Below, piece by piece: positions 50,450 through 61,002 of a stretch of DNA of 64,000 bases. The DNA is taken from assembly GCF_019578655.1 (NCBI RefSeq), contig NC_063258.1:2232001-2296000 (forward strand). Direction: 5' to 3'. Source of the DNA: Ricinus communis (Eukaryota; Streptophyta; Magnoliopsida; Malpighiales; Euphorbiaceae). The stretch's first letter is position 1. Every line of letters begins with the position of its first letter. A program made the translations under genes and the position numbers. The notes beneath the pieces were generated by a model. That model did not search any database, was not told where the DNA came from, and saw only the letters and a program-made list of their open reading frames with translations.

Positions 50450-51188
50450 GCTAGCAATCATCCAAGGACCATAGGCCTCCTTAATAATTCCAATTTCTAA
50501 CTCAAAGCCCTTCTCACATGTATACTTCGTGTGCCCCATCACACTACAGACAAAGCAGATGTGCTTTATGCTTGCATAAAGTCAATCCAGAATCAGTTCC
50601 CTCCTGCACGCTTAATCTTTATTCGTCTCTTTAATGGGTTACAGACATTAATAGCAACCCTAACACGCATATAACTTCTCCAAACACCAATGGAGTTGTT
50701 TAGATTAGATTCCACAAAACGACCTACATAATCTCCCCCCTTCTAAGCAACTCTTTCAGACATAAAGCCCAGGTAGATTGAACACCTGTATGCAGATATC
50801 AGCATGATGCAGTTGAGTTTTGCATGGTTGATCGTTCTCCCGCAACCGATGAATCAATAGTATCTTGTTCTCAAATGACCAGGGACCATTGGCAATAACC
50901 CTTGAGAAATCAAGTTCATGAAAATAACTGGAAGAGAAACAAATGTGGATTTAACTCCTGAATGCAGACTCCATACACTGGCCTCCAAAGGGATGCCATC
51001 ATATTTTTCATAGCCGTAAAATCCACCTGCTTATCCGTTAAAACACGTCCCACCAAGCACCATCGATAATCCACCTGCTCTACCTCTAAGACCTCCCCCT
51101 CCAATACCAGACCTCCTTCCTCTTCATCTGCAATAGAGAACATATCATATGAAGCCTCCATATTACTTGCACTAGCCATGAGAATCAT
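50450..51188 (-). pseudogene. LINE ORF1 (DUF4283 and zinc-knuckle) pseudogene
   Basis: The minus-strand frame 51188-50916 reads VDYRWCLVGRVLTDKQVDFT and LFLFQLFS, the start of the plant DUF4283 domain. After a stop, VIANGPWSFENKILLIHRL follows. A zinc knuckle CFVCSVMGHTKYTC (about 50521-50562) ends the conserved part. In plant L1 elements ORF1 protein binds the element RNA. It lies upstream of the endonuclease, as expected. Several stops show decay. Confidence 0.82.
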
Positions 51189-52647
51189 TGAGAAATTTTA
51201 TTAGTAGCTGACAAATGATTGGTGAAAAGATTAGGAAACAGAGACAGGTGATAGTGACAAAACAAGGAGAACCTTAATAGAAATGTAAACCTTGTCAAAA
51301 GACAAGACAGATCATATCCTTCTCAAAAGACAATATGTTTTATTAGCACCTTCTCTTTCTAAAATAATGCTAATTGAACTTTTTCCTTTCCTTAACCAGT
51401 AAAATACAGTCAGCATATTAAGGTGATAGATAAAGATTGAAAACAAAAATTTATTTATTTATTTATTACCAACGGATTATATTTATTTTTTATTGCCAGC
51501 AGATAATATATTTATTAATTTAGTCAGTTAGCAATGTTATTACCAATAAATAATATAGTTAGTTATTTTCGTTTCACAATGAATAATGGATGATTTTAAT
51601 ACTTTTCATCTAATTCAATTTCGTAGGTGGCGAACTCACTTTATCCATTTATTATATTATTTTTCCTTTTCCATCCCAACTCATATTAAAAATCATTATT
51701 TTATATATATTTTTAACAAATTTAAATATTTAATTGAATAAAAAATAATTTAAATACTGAAATAGAAAAAGTAAGAAATTAGATCTAATGTATATGACAT
51801 CTAACTAAAGTGGTAAAAATATTTGAAAAATAGAGATTTTTTAGTTTAAATTCTTCTTTCAACACTTAGATCTAATGTATATGACATCTAACTAAAGTGG
51901 TAAAAATATTTGAAAAATAGAGATTTTTTTCGGCTAATGTTTATCAAAGAAGTCAATTTTTTTCTAAAATAATAAAGAATCTTCACTTAATAGAGAAAAG
52001 AAAGAAAATAGAGTTGTCGAAATTACCTTAAAAGAGCATATTGAGGAAGAGATTCTAAGGTGTTTAAAAATTATATGGGCCTGCAATAGCTAAGTCTAAC
52101 TAGTAATCTTGCTAAATGTACACATGCAAATTGACCCCAAAATATATAGGTCCAAGCTGCATTAATGACTTGGGCTTTTAGAATCCGGAATCTTTTTAGG
52201 CCATCTCATTACTCTCATTGTGAGGTCCTTACATCCTAGTCCTTGTATAACGTTGTATTATGATCCGGTCCAGGTATAATACGTGCATCAAAATCGACAC
52301 ATATTTAAAAAAATTATACTGATTAAATCTGTATTAAATATTTATTAAACATATACTCTATATTAGTTGTTTAAACTTTAAAAGTTTTTTTTACTAACTT
52401 TATTTTATTGAGAAGATATTTAAAACACAATATAAATTTCGTTGTATAATTTTAGCTTGACATTTTTTTGTTTGCTAACTGTAAGGACGATATATATTAT
52501 GTGTATGTTATATATTATCCATTTAAATCAATTAATGAATATGGTGTTCATTAATGATGAATATTCATTAATAAACTAATAAATATTATGCTTGTGAGTG
52601 ATGAATACTCATGCCAATCATAAAAATATTTTAATATTACGAGCGCC
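51189..52647. other. AT-rich intergenic DNA with an exact direct repeat
   Basis: No gene. A 61-base sequence beginning AGATCTAATGTATATGACAT occurs at 51781-51841 and again, without visible difference, from 51868. Short imperfect palindromes around ATTCATTAAT lie near 52540-52575. Confidence 0.6.
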
Positions 52648-52855
52648 TCTTTTTTGGAGCCCTACTTAAAGCAATTGCAGCTATGTCATTGTATCAAAGG
52701 TTGTCTCGTCCGTACTAGGCTCGATTTGAAGTTGAGCCGTTCAAAAAGAGGTCTCAAAGGATTACAACAACTGCAGTGACCGCAAATTATCACAAAAAAC
52801 TAGGAGTCGCCAGCCAAATAAAATAACCGGGACAAATAGAGAGGGGTGATGGAGG
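52648..52855 (-). repeat. Truncated 3' LTR end of the Tat/Ogre-like element
   Basis: About 205 bases align in the same orientation with 63325-63530. Both have TTTTTGGAGCCCTA, GGTCTCAAAGGATTACAACA-like text, AGTGACCGCAAATTATCA, GGAGTCGCCA and ACAAATAGAGAGGGGTGATG. Similarity stops at about 52855. The position fits the left end of a minus-strand element whose 5' LTR end is at 63.32 kb. Confidence 0.65.
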
Positions 52856-52959
52856 GCTTAAACCCAAGTGAGGTAATGCTTAACCTGCATGGGCTTAGCT
52901 TAGTCCATGTGGCCTAGGGATTAGCCCACGGGGAGTAAGCTTAGCCCAAATGGGCTAAG

Positions 52960-54310
52960 GCCTTAAATTAGCCTATAAAAGATTAAATTTTTCCCTTTTA
53001 GCTCATTTTCACATTCTAATAGATTTTTGAAAGAGAGAAAATTATGAATGAAGCTTCCTTTACCGCTTTTCAACCGTTGCTGAAGGGCATCTCAAAAAAT
53101 GTCTAGCAGACCATGGAACCTTCACTAGCCTGTCTCCAATATCTATGCGATGTAAGAGTGGACCCCGCCTTTATTCATGCTACTTCAATTTTTTAGGATG
53201 CAAACATCCATGTGTTCTACTTTGGCAGCTTAGAGGTTTGCCCTTTATGGGAAGAATTCGCTACCATCTTAAACACTCTACCATATTCCATAGATGCAAT
53301 TATTTTGCCTTCTATAGAGCCTCCGACACCTCGGGAGGCTGTGAGCGTTTTGATTTTCCCATTTAGAGTTTGGTACCACATCTCAGAGCCTCCTTTTAAT
53401 GATAAGGCTATTGGGATCGACTGATCCGGCTACATTGACTGAGCAGAGGATTCAGTGTTTTTGCTTGACAACACAGTTTCTGCTGGTTCGAGAAGACGAC
53501 TTGTGTGACCTAAGGATCATGAGCTTACTTCCTCAATTGACTGGTCCTACTACTCTCGCCCCACTCATCCCGGCAGAGACTCTGATAGGATTGGACCGCG
53601 TTTGAAGGGATTAAAATGATTGTTTTCTAGGTAGTCTGATCATCCTCCAAGTATTTTTATCCGCTCCATATTTGATATTTGTATTGTTTTTGCTTTTATG
53701 CTCTACTTCTTGCCTAGGTTGCCCATTTCGGGTTTTTAGCCTAGTGAGCTTGTCTTAATTTTTGCCTAAGTCGCCTTTTAGGATTTTCGACTTAGCAGAC
53801 TTCCTTTTTACTCTTTTATTCGATTATTTTTTATTTTTTTTTCTTTCTTTTAGATATGGTTATAGGAGAGGTTGAGCCTTATCGTTGTTCCACATATGAC
53901 TCTAATAAAATATAGCGCTCAATACTTCTTTAGTCGCATGCACTAGCGACCTGCCGGTAACTTTACTAAATGGTGTGAGTGGTTGAGTACTTTTCTTGAC
54001 AAGGAGATGTGTTGGATGTGCCCTTGGTGGCGCCTGACTTATGTTACTTTGCAGATGTATACCTCTTGTGTTGTACTGTCAGGGTTGGATTTTAGTTCTT
54101 TTTACATCCGCTTCCCATCTGCTCGTTAATATGGGGGCCAAATATAATTCCTTCCACTCTGCTAAAGTTTGAGCCTAGGCTAATCTTTGCTCGGTCGCTT
54201 TACCATGTCCACTGCACCTAGAGCCATTAGGTCATTCTTCATAACCTCCCTAAGTCGAGTGATTCTACTGTTGATGATGCTTATAGGGCTTGGTTAGCTG
54301 CTCAGGCTCA
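52960..54310 (+). pseudogene. DUF7745-like (Ogre ORF1-type) fragment in opposite orientation
   Basis: A TATA-like GCCTATAAAAG at about 52970-52980 and a leader precede ATG 53044. The protein starts NEASFTAFQPLLKGISKN, then after stops FYFGSLEVCPLWEEFATIL (53212-53268 region) and a Pro-rich stretch. The pattern FxFGxxEVCPxxEEF resembles the DUF7745 domain found in extra ORF1 proteins of Tat/Ogre elements and related plant genes. The rest (to about 54310) is frameshifted. It runs plus while the surrounding gag-pol runs minus. Assignment from memory of the motif only. Confidence 0.45.
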
Positions 54311-54630
54311 CTGATTGTTTGTGCTAATATTGTATTATCCTTGTATTGACAAATGATTAGAGGTTAGAACATTGTAGAAAAGGATAAAATTGTTGTATTG
54401 GCTTGATGCTATTTAAAAATTACATAACATATTGACATAAAATCTCAAAAGCATATTTATATTACTCAAAGGCATGTCATTGATCATTTTAGCTAGAGTA
54501 CATATTGCAATCAATTTAACTCACGTGATTAGTCAGCCTTTTCAGATTTTTAACTAATCGAGCACTATCTCTTCTTTTATTTGGTTCTTATTTTGCTAAG
54601 AATCAAGCCCTTATATGGTTGTGGAGATGT
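54311..54630. other. Unassigned sequence beside the RNase H remnant
   Basis: AT-rich, non-coding in any convincing frame. It may contain decayed Tat internal sequence. Confidence 0.35.
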
Positions 54631-54700
54631 TAGTATTGGTGGATTCATCAAATATTCTTTTATCCTCCCAAAGGCCTCTTGACACTTCTTATCCTATTCT
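54631..54700 (-). pseudogene. RNase H start of the Tat/Ogre-like element, left of the MITE
   Basis: On the minus strand CQEAFGRIKEYLMNPPILTS is the RT-RNase H connection typical of Tat/Ogre elements. It directly continues the RT that ends with KLLKKD at 57450 on the far side of the MITE. Confidence 0.75.
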
Positions 54701-54710
54701 ATTTTCTAGT

Positions 54711-57441
54711 GATAAAATGCATAAATGGTACTATAACTATAGCTATTGTATCCATTTGGTACCTATCAGCACCCCTTTTCTAGATCTAGATATTGAAGGA
54801 AAAATGAAAAATCCTATGATGAGAATTACTACTTTTTCAAGTCTCGAGAGGTGAAGGACCGACGAATCTAAGGCTGGGGTCGAGGTTAATCCAGCTGGAA
54901 TTATCTTTTTGCAATCAATTTAGACCTAATTATCAAAAAGATAAGTTTGAGAGTCAAAATGATAATTTTTACAAAATCGGAGAGTAAACTATAGATTTTA
55001 AAAATTCTTCTATAAAGCCGATAGAATCGATTGGATTTTGACTCTTCAACGTCTTTATTTTTGGATGATTTTGCATCCAGATACAGATTTTAAAAGATTC
55101 TCTTGATGATAATAATTATTTTATTGATAATTACTTAAATTTTAAATAAATAAATGGGATATTTATCGATATTTTCTAGAATTTATCCCTTTCTCTAGAG
55201 TTTCCTTTGAAACCCTACCTCTATAAATAGTAAAAGGTGTCTAGGGTTTCAGGGAGGAATCAAGAATTAAGATTCGACCATAAGTGAAATTAAGAGAAAA
55301 AAACACTGAGAAAGAAAGAAAAGAGAGAAAATCAAAAGAAAACAGAATGAATTGCATTGAAAATCATAGTTAACACTCGAAGACCCAAGCCACTTAAGAA
55401 AAAGTCATTTTAGGAAACAAGCCACTTAAGAAAGAGCATTCTTAGAAACCCTTTTTTTCAATCAATAGAAGATCTCTGTAAAGCCATATCTAGCTCTGGA
55501 TTTCTACCCAGTTTTTGATTCAATTGCCTCTTCATCACTCGAAATTTTGTGATCCAACATCCACAGTGACAACTTAAGGGTTCCTCCCACCATACATCTG
55601 CATCTATCAAAAAAACCAGTTCTTTCATTCCTTTTGTATTTTTTATATTATTTATTCTTAGAAGAATGATTAAGGTTTTGATTTTTAATAAATATGATTA
55701 TATTAGGTTTGTATTAGTATGCATAAAGATAGGATTTTGAATCTGATATTTAGAACTAGGTTTTTTTAAATATGATGTTTTCCCAATTAGGGTTTTAGAT
55801 TTGATTAAAACATTTTATAGGGTTAATATGTAGATCTATTTATTAATATGATTTAAGTAATTAGGTCTGAATAAAACATAATTCTTTTTGTTTTGATAAT
55901 CTTGTGTTAGTTTATAAGATTTTAGGGTTTTAGTAATTTAGGGTTTTTTGGCTTCTGTAACTTTTTTATTTTGTTATCTTTTATCCGTTTTATCTCATTC
56001 TAACTAATTTTTAACACTTGTGCATGTGAAAATCGGCTTTGGAGTGTGAGATTGTATTGGTGAACGAAGGAAAATCGTCAAAAAACTTACCTTGAGATCT
56101 AGAGCCGATCGGCTCTTCATGCATAGCCGGTCGGCTCTTCATGCATAGCCGGTCGGCTGATCAAGCTGGACACTTAATTTTTTTTGTATTATTAACGTAT
56201 TTTGATGTATTCTCGGCTTTCCTATAGTTTTAGGTCTTTCCGGTTTTGTAATCGTAGTTGTAGGTGGATTGTAATAGTTAGGAATTTGCTTTCTGCTGTG
56301 TTTTGTTTATTTTTGTTTATTGTATGTTAACCCAATACATGATTAAGTGACTGATTAATAAAAATGGGCCATATAGTGTTAGGGCAAAAACTGATCCAAC
56401 ATGAACTTGATAGTAAAATAGGCTAATCCACCTTAATTGAGCCTAAACCCGAAAATCCAATTACACTTGTGGGCTTTGGCATGTTTAGTTAGGGTTTGAA
56501 CTTAGTTAAGATTGAGATCACAATGAATGGGCCTTCTCATAAAACATAGTCCATTAGGCTTAGAGGCTGAAATCCAAAGAGCATAACTTGTAATTGAGCT
56601 AGAATAGGTGAGTCTTATACATAATTGGTTAGTAAGTTAGATTAATAACTTAAATATAGGTTGGGTTTGAATAAAATGGGCTACACTTAGGTGTATTATG
56701 TATTATTTTGGCATGCCTGTGTATAAAATGCTTGCATTTATGGGAAATATTTTGTTAAACAATAAATTTAAAGACTAATATACATAAATAAAGTTGGCTT
56801 TCGGATCCATCTGTGGACTCTATGGCGTAAGCTTCCTTATGGAACTTGAGAAACGCCTCTCGTTAGTAAAAGTGTCCCCGTGATTACTTAAGTGGCGATT
56901 CTCATCTCCACACTAATCTTAGTGATTAGTTAGCATGTCCCTGATTAGGATGAAAAGCCTTACAGTTCTGTAGTCGCTAAAGACACTTGGGTGCATGCCC
57001 AAAACTGCCGCCCACAGTACCTCAACTCAATAATCACAAAAATAGTATCTCAGCTAACCAATAATGAATCAAGTTATATTTATTAGTCATTATATAATGA
57101 TGTGGCGGCCATATTCTTTTACTGATTACCATATCATCTTTTAGTTGGACACAACTAATTCTAGTTAGATGTTGAATATTCTCTTAGCTCCTCTACTTGG
57201 ACTCATACATTGCAATTGCATTTGAGGGATTATATTTTTTAGGCTTACAATGATTAATTATGTACAATGTCAAAGTGGAAGCTGGAGAAAGAATTAGATC
57301 GCCATATTAACACAAAATGATCGAAAAGTATAAAGGTACACTCACCTGATTCATTAATGGTGACTTATGATACCATTTTTATGATTATCTACTAAATGGA
57401 TATAAGTGACATAGTTGTGGTACCATTTACACTTTTTACCC
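54711..57441. mobile_element. Mutator-like MITE with about 100-base terminal inverted repeats, itself interrupted
   Basis: The left end reads GATAAAATGCATAAATGGTA; the complement of the right end reads GGTAAAAAGTGTAAATGGTA after one leading G. The pairing continues for roughly 100 bases when the solo LTR at 54764-57016 is skipped. Flanks ATTTTCTAGT (54701-54710) and ATGTTCTAGT (57442-57451) match at nine of ten, fitting a Mutator-type duplication. Without the LTR it is about 470 bases and codes for nothing. Confidence 0.75.
54764..57016 (+). mobile_element. Solo LTR (family D), TSD GTACC, inside the MITE
   Basis: Starts TATCAGCACCCC (TG to TA at the first bases) and ends CTGCCGCCCACA. GTACC is duplicated at 54759-54763 and 57017-57021. 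TATA box CTATAAATAG at 55221-55230. It aligns with the interrupted solo LTR 33030-38224. A 22-base unit AGCCGGTCGGCTCTTCATGC (plus AT) is repeated at 56103-56159. Confidence 0.88.
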
Positions 57442-57446
57442 ATGTT

Positions 57447-58290
57447 CTAGTCTTTTTTCAATAGCTTGTAGAACAGTGAGCAAATAGTAGTAAGCTTGGC
57501 AATGAAGTGGTTGATATATTGTATTCTGCCTAGGAACCCTATGATTTCCTTTTCTGTCTTTGGAGGTGGCATCTCTCTGATAGCCTTCACCTTGTAAGGG
57601 TCTATTTCAATGCCCTTCTCACTTACTTTAAACCTAAGAAATTTTCTTTCAGTCACACTAAATGCACACTTCTTTGAATTTAATCGAAGATTGTACTTTT
57701 ATGCTCTTTCCAAAAATTTATTCAACACTTAAAGTGCTCTTCTAGAGTATTCGTCTTAACCATCATATCATCCACATAGACTTCTACTTCCCTGTGAATC
57801 ATATCATGGAAGACCTAAACTGCTATTCTGTGATACGTTGCTCCTATATTCTTTAATCCAAATGGCATAACTCGGTAGAAGAATAAACCTCATTTGGTGA
57901 TAAATGTTGTTTTAAGTTTGTCGAATATGGACATCATGATCTAGTTATAACCCAAAAATCCATCCATAAAAGTATACATTGCGTGTGAAGTTGCTGAATC
58001 TACCAGAAAATTATGTGAGGTAGTAGGAAGTTATCCTTCGGCGATGCCTTGTTCAGGTTTCTATAGTCCACGCACATTCGAACCCTTCTGTCTTTCTTTA
58101 GCACTGACACAATATTAGAGACCCAAGTCAGATACTTAACCTCTTAAATGAACCGAGTTTTAATCTATTTCTTGATCTCTTATTTTGTCAGTTAAGCCCA
58201 TTTGGATAAGTGGGTATTTCATGTTCGACAATCTCCTTATTGATCCTAGGCATGTCCTCATAAGACCAGGCAAAGCATTTTTTATGGTTT
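57447..58290 (-). pseudogene. Reverse transcriptase of the Tat/Ogre-like element
   Basis: On the minus strand the blocks are VRMCVDYRNLNKASPKDNF (about 58085-58029), MPFGLKN-like, the catalytic YVDDMMVKT (57778-57752, YVDD at 57767-57778), LRLNSKKCAFSVTERKFL and KVKAIREMPPPKTEKEI. These are diagnostic of Tat/Ogre RT. Frameshifts and stops occur throughout. The frame ends at the MITE. Confidence 0.87.
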
Positions 58291-59079
58291 ACCAATATTT
58301 TTATTATTCTCTTTTTTTCTTTGGCAGTTATCTCCAATCATGACTTCCTTTAGGAGCTAGATGTACCTAGGTTAAATGCATATGCTGATGGGATAATCAT
58401 CAGAATACATGCAATCATCAAATAAAACACCACACAAATAAGCAAACTAGTTATTCATTGCATCATTTTTAGCAATGGGCTCATTGAATAAGTTTGGAAT
58501 GTAACATCATCATAAAGGATGTCCACAATGGACTGTTCAATAAAAGCATCAATTTTAAAATCAACAGCATAAACATCAGCCTATGGAGGAGCAACGTCAT
58601 TAGTAGCCTGGATGAACTCTTCAGCTTTGGCTTTACCCTTCTCGACAGCCTTCTCTAGGGCCTAATCAACATTCTTCTTATCAGCCTCGACTTGGAGAAC
58701 CTTCTTAATCCTCATGATCTTGAACTGCTCTTCAAGTGTCTTAAACCCTTGTCGAGAATTACCTTTATCATCTATCAATGGCTCTAAAGTCTCTTCACTA
58801 TAAGACGTCAGCATGCCTTCCCTCATAAACTCAATCATTCTTTTCTCTAGCTTTCTAATCTTCTTTGGGGTATCCTTATTCCCTCCAAGGTAGGTAGTAT
58901 TTACGTTGGCAAATCTAAGCTCTTTTCAGTCGGACACTCCACCACGACCTCTGCCTAGTCCAATTCCAAGGTAATATCCCATTTTTCTCATCATACATAT
59001 GCTGAGACTCTCCTTAACCCATATCGTTACTACCTAAAATCCAGTCATCATCTCTTACTTTAGGACCTCAACTACCCTT
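58291..59079 (-). other. Protease to RT linker of the Tat/Ogre-like element
   Basis: Charged low-complexity coding remnant without a catalytic motif that I recognise. On the minus strand the piece CFAWSYEDMPRI near 58280-58240 is the usual lead-in to Tat RT. Confidence 0.5.
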
Positions 59080-59420
59080 CTTGGATGCCTGGATGGTCAC
59101 CACTTCACCTTTATAAAGAAACTTCATAATTTATTGAAGAGAATAGGACACTCTACCCAGCTCATGATGCCACGGACGACCCAGCAAGATTGAATAAGCT
59201 ACAGGCATGTCAATTACTACAAACTCAGCCATGAACTTAATTGGCCTAACTTTCATATATGCTTTAAAGGTTCCTATCGCTTATCTCTTAGTGTCATCTT
59301 AGGCTCTAACAATAGTGGAACTAAGTTCTAAATCTTTATGCCCAAGGCCATACTTGCCTAGAAACTTCAATGGATAGATGTTGATGCCAGACCCATCATC
59401 AACCATCACACATCCGCTTT
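59080..59420 (-). pseudogene. Aspartic protease of the Tat/Ogre-like element
   Basis: On the minus strand VDDGSGINIYPLKFLGKYGL holds the DDGSG active site (59389-59400) and VAYSILLGRPWHHELGRVS the flap-side end. This order and spacing match the Tat/Ogre pepsin-like protease. Stops at about 59300 and 59287 break it. Confidence 0.8.
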
Positions 59421-60429
59421 TCGCTCCTTTTACAATAGCCTCGATGTAAAACGGGCAGTTGTGGCTTCTCCCTTCCAAGGGTAATTCTTCATCTAAAAAG
59501 GATATTACTAGCTTTCTCTTCTAAATTGTTAAAGTAGCTCATTGAGCTGTAGATTGAGTAAGTACTGCAATCCTATGTAATGCTCGTACTATGGCATTTC
59601 TATACTTGGATAAACATCCTAGAAGTTCCCAAGTAGAAATGTTGGCACAGGTCCTTCCATCTTTGTCATAATCAATCTTTTCTTCTCATTTCTCAGAGCT
59701 TACTCTTCTTTTTGTCTTTTCACTTTATCTTTTGAGATTGTTTTGTCAGAGTTACTTTTAGGTTCTTTTTCTTGCTCCTAATTTTTCTTATTTCTTTTCT
59801 TCTGATTTTTTCAATATTGCCTTCTCTGGATTATTGTACACCCTTCCACCTTGAGTCATCCCATCTACTAACTCGCTGGTCAGTATCCAAAAACTTTCCA
59901 AAAAATCATGTATGACGGTTACAAGTACATCCTCTTCTTCACACTCCTTTTATCTCTTCCACTGGATTTTTTTCTCTCTCTAATTTTCTTTTCCTCAAGG
60001 GTCTTGGGTATTACTTATGCGGACTCCAGCATAAAGCTTTCTGACAGCTCTAAATTGATGATCATTATTCTGTAGTTTGGTGGCAGTACTCTATTATAGT
60101 TTAGTAAGGGATTGGGCCGCTTCGCCTCCAAGTCCATGATCTTTTCATTGTCAATCAAGTTTTGTTTCATTTCTCAAGCTCTTACAGTAATTAGTATTAT
60201 GACCCGCCATTTTGTGATAATGGCAAAAGGCATTTGAATTATTTCCCATCTGAGTGACCTCGAGTCTTGACAAGGAAGCCTCATTTAGGAAACTCAATTG
60301 TTGCAGCTTAGTGATAACTTGCGAAAAGGCATCAGAAATCAGGAGTACCTCCTTTATAGAGTTGCAAAATTCACCCTAATCTGAGATACATTGATCTCTT
60401 TCGCTACTGAACTACTTGGGTTATCTCTT
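59421..60429 (-). other. Gag to protease spacer of the Tat/Ogre-like element
   Basis: Degraded coding sequence, Lys/Glu-rich on the minus strand. A decayed zinc-knuckle-like or HxxG region near 60190-60240 is possible but unconvincing. Confidence 0.4.
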
Positions 60430-61002
60430 GTAACTTTCTTTCTTTTGCTCAAGTTCTTCAATATTAGAGGCATATTCTCTGAAGTCCTCAATAGTTCTGA
60501 ATGGGATTGGAGCTAACTTCTTTTGAACATAGGCATGTGTGCCTTTCATTATATACCACACTTAATCCCACTCAGAAGGTCTAGTTACCATCTTGGTTGC
60601 CTTTGCATTGAAGCACAACATGAAACCTGAGATACTCTCATTAGGCATTTGCTCTGTCATTTCCAAGTCACGTGTAGTGACCTCTACTTCTACATTATAC
60701 TCATATTGGCTTACAAACTTTTCGACCATGTCTTTCCAATCGCTACAAACTTTCTCATTCAGTTTCTAATTCCAATAATTGGCTTGTCCCTTAAGATATA
60801 GCCTAAAGAAATTAACAATATGTTCCTTGGTAAGGTTCTGGCATGTCAGCATGGCCATCCTATACGAGTTAATGAAGTCATGAGGATCAGTTGTGGCATC
60901 AAACTTTGACAAGTCTGGTAGATTGATCTTCTTTGCCTTTATAATCACTTCTACCAACTCTTCTACATCATCTATTACCTCCCACCCTTGAACTCTCAAC
61001 AT
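60430..61002 (-). pseudogene. Gag pseudogene of the Tat/Ogre-like element
   Basis: The minus-strand frame 61002-60766 has LPDLSKFDATTDPHDFINSY followed by AMLTCQNL, the retrotransposon gag core. After a TAG it continues with WKDMVEKFVSQYEYNVEVEV and FNAKATKMVTRPSE. The order upstream of the protease fits gag. Stops break it. Confidence 0.83.

Noticed and set aside
53399..53605. Plus-strand frame of 68 codons after the DUF7745-like start
   Set aside because: It probably belongs to the same decayed fragment in a shifted frame, and I see no separate gene start or domain.
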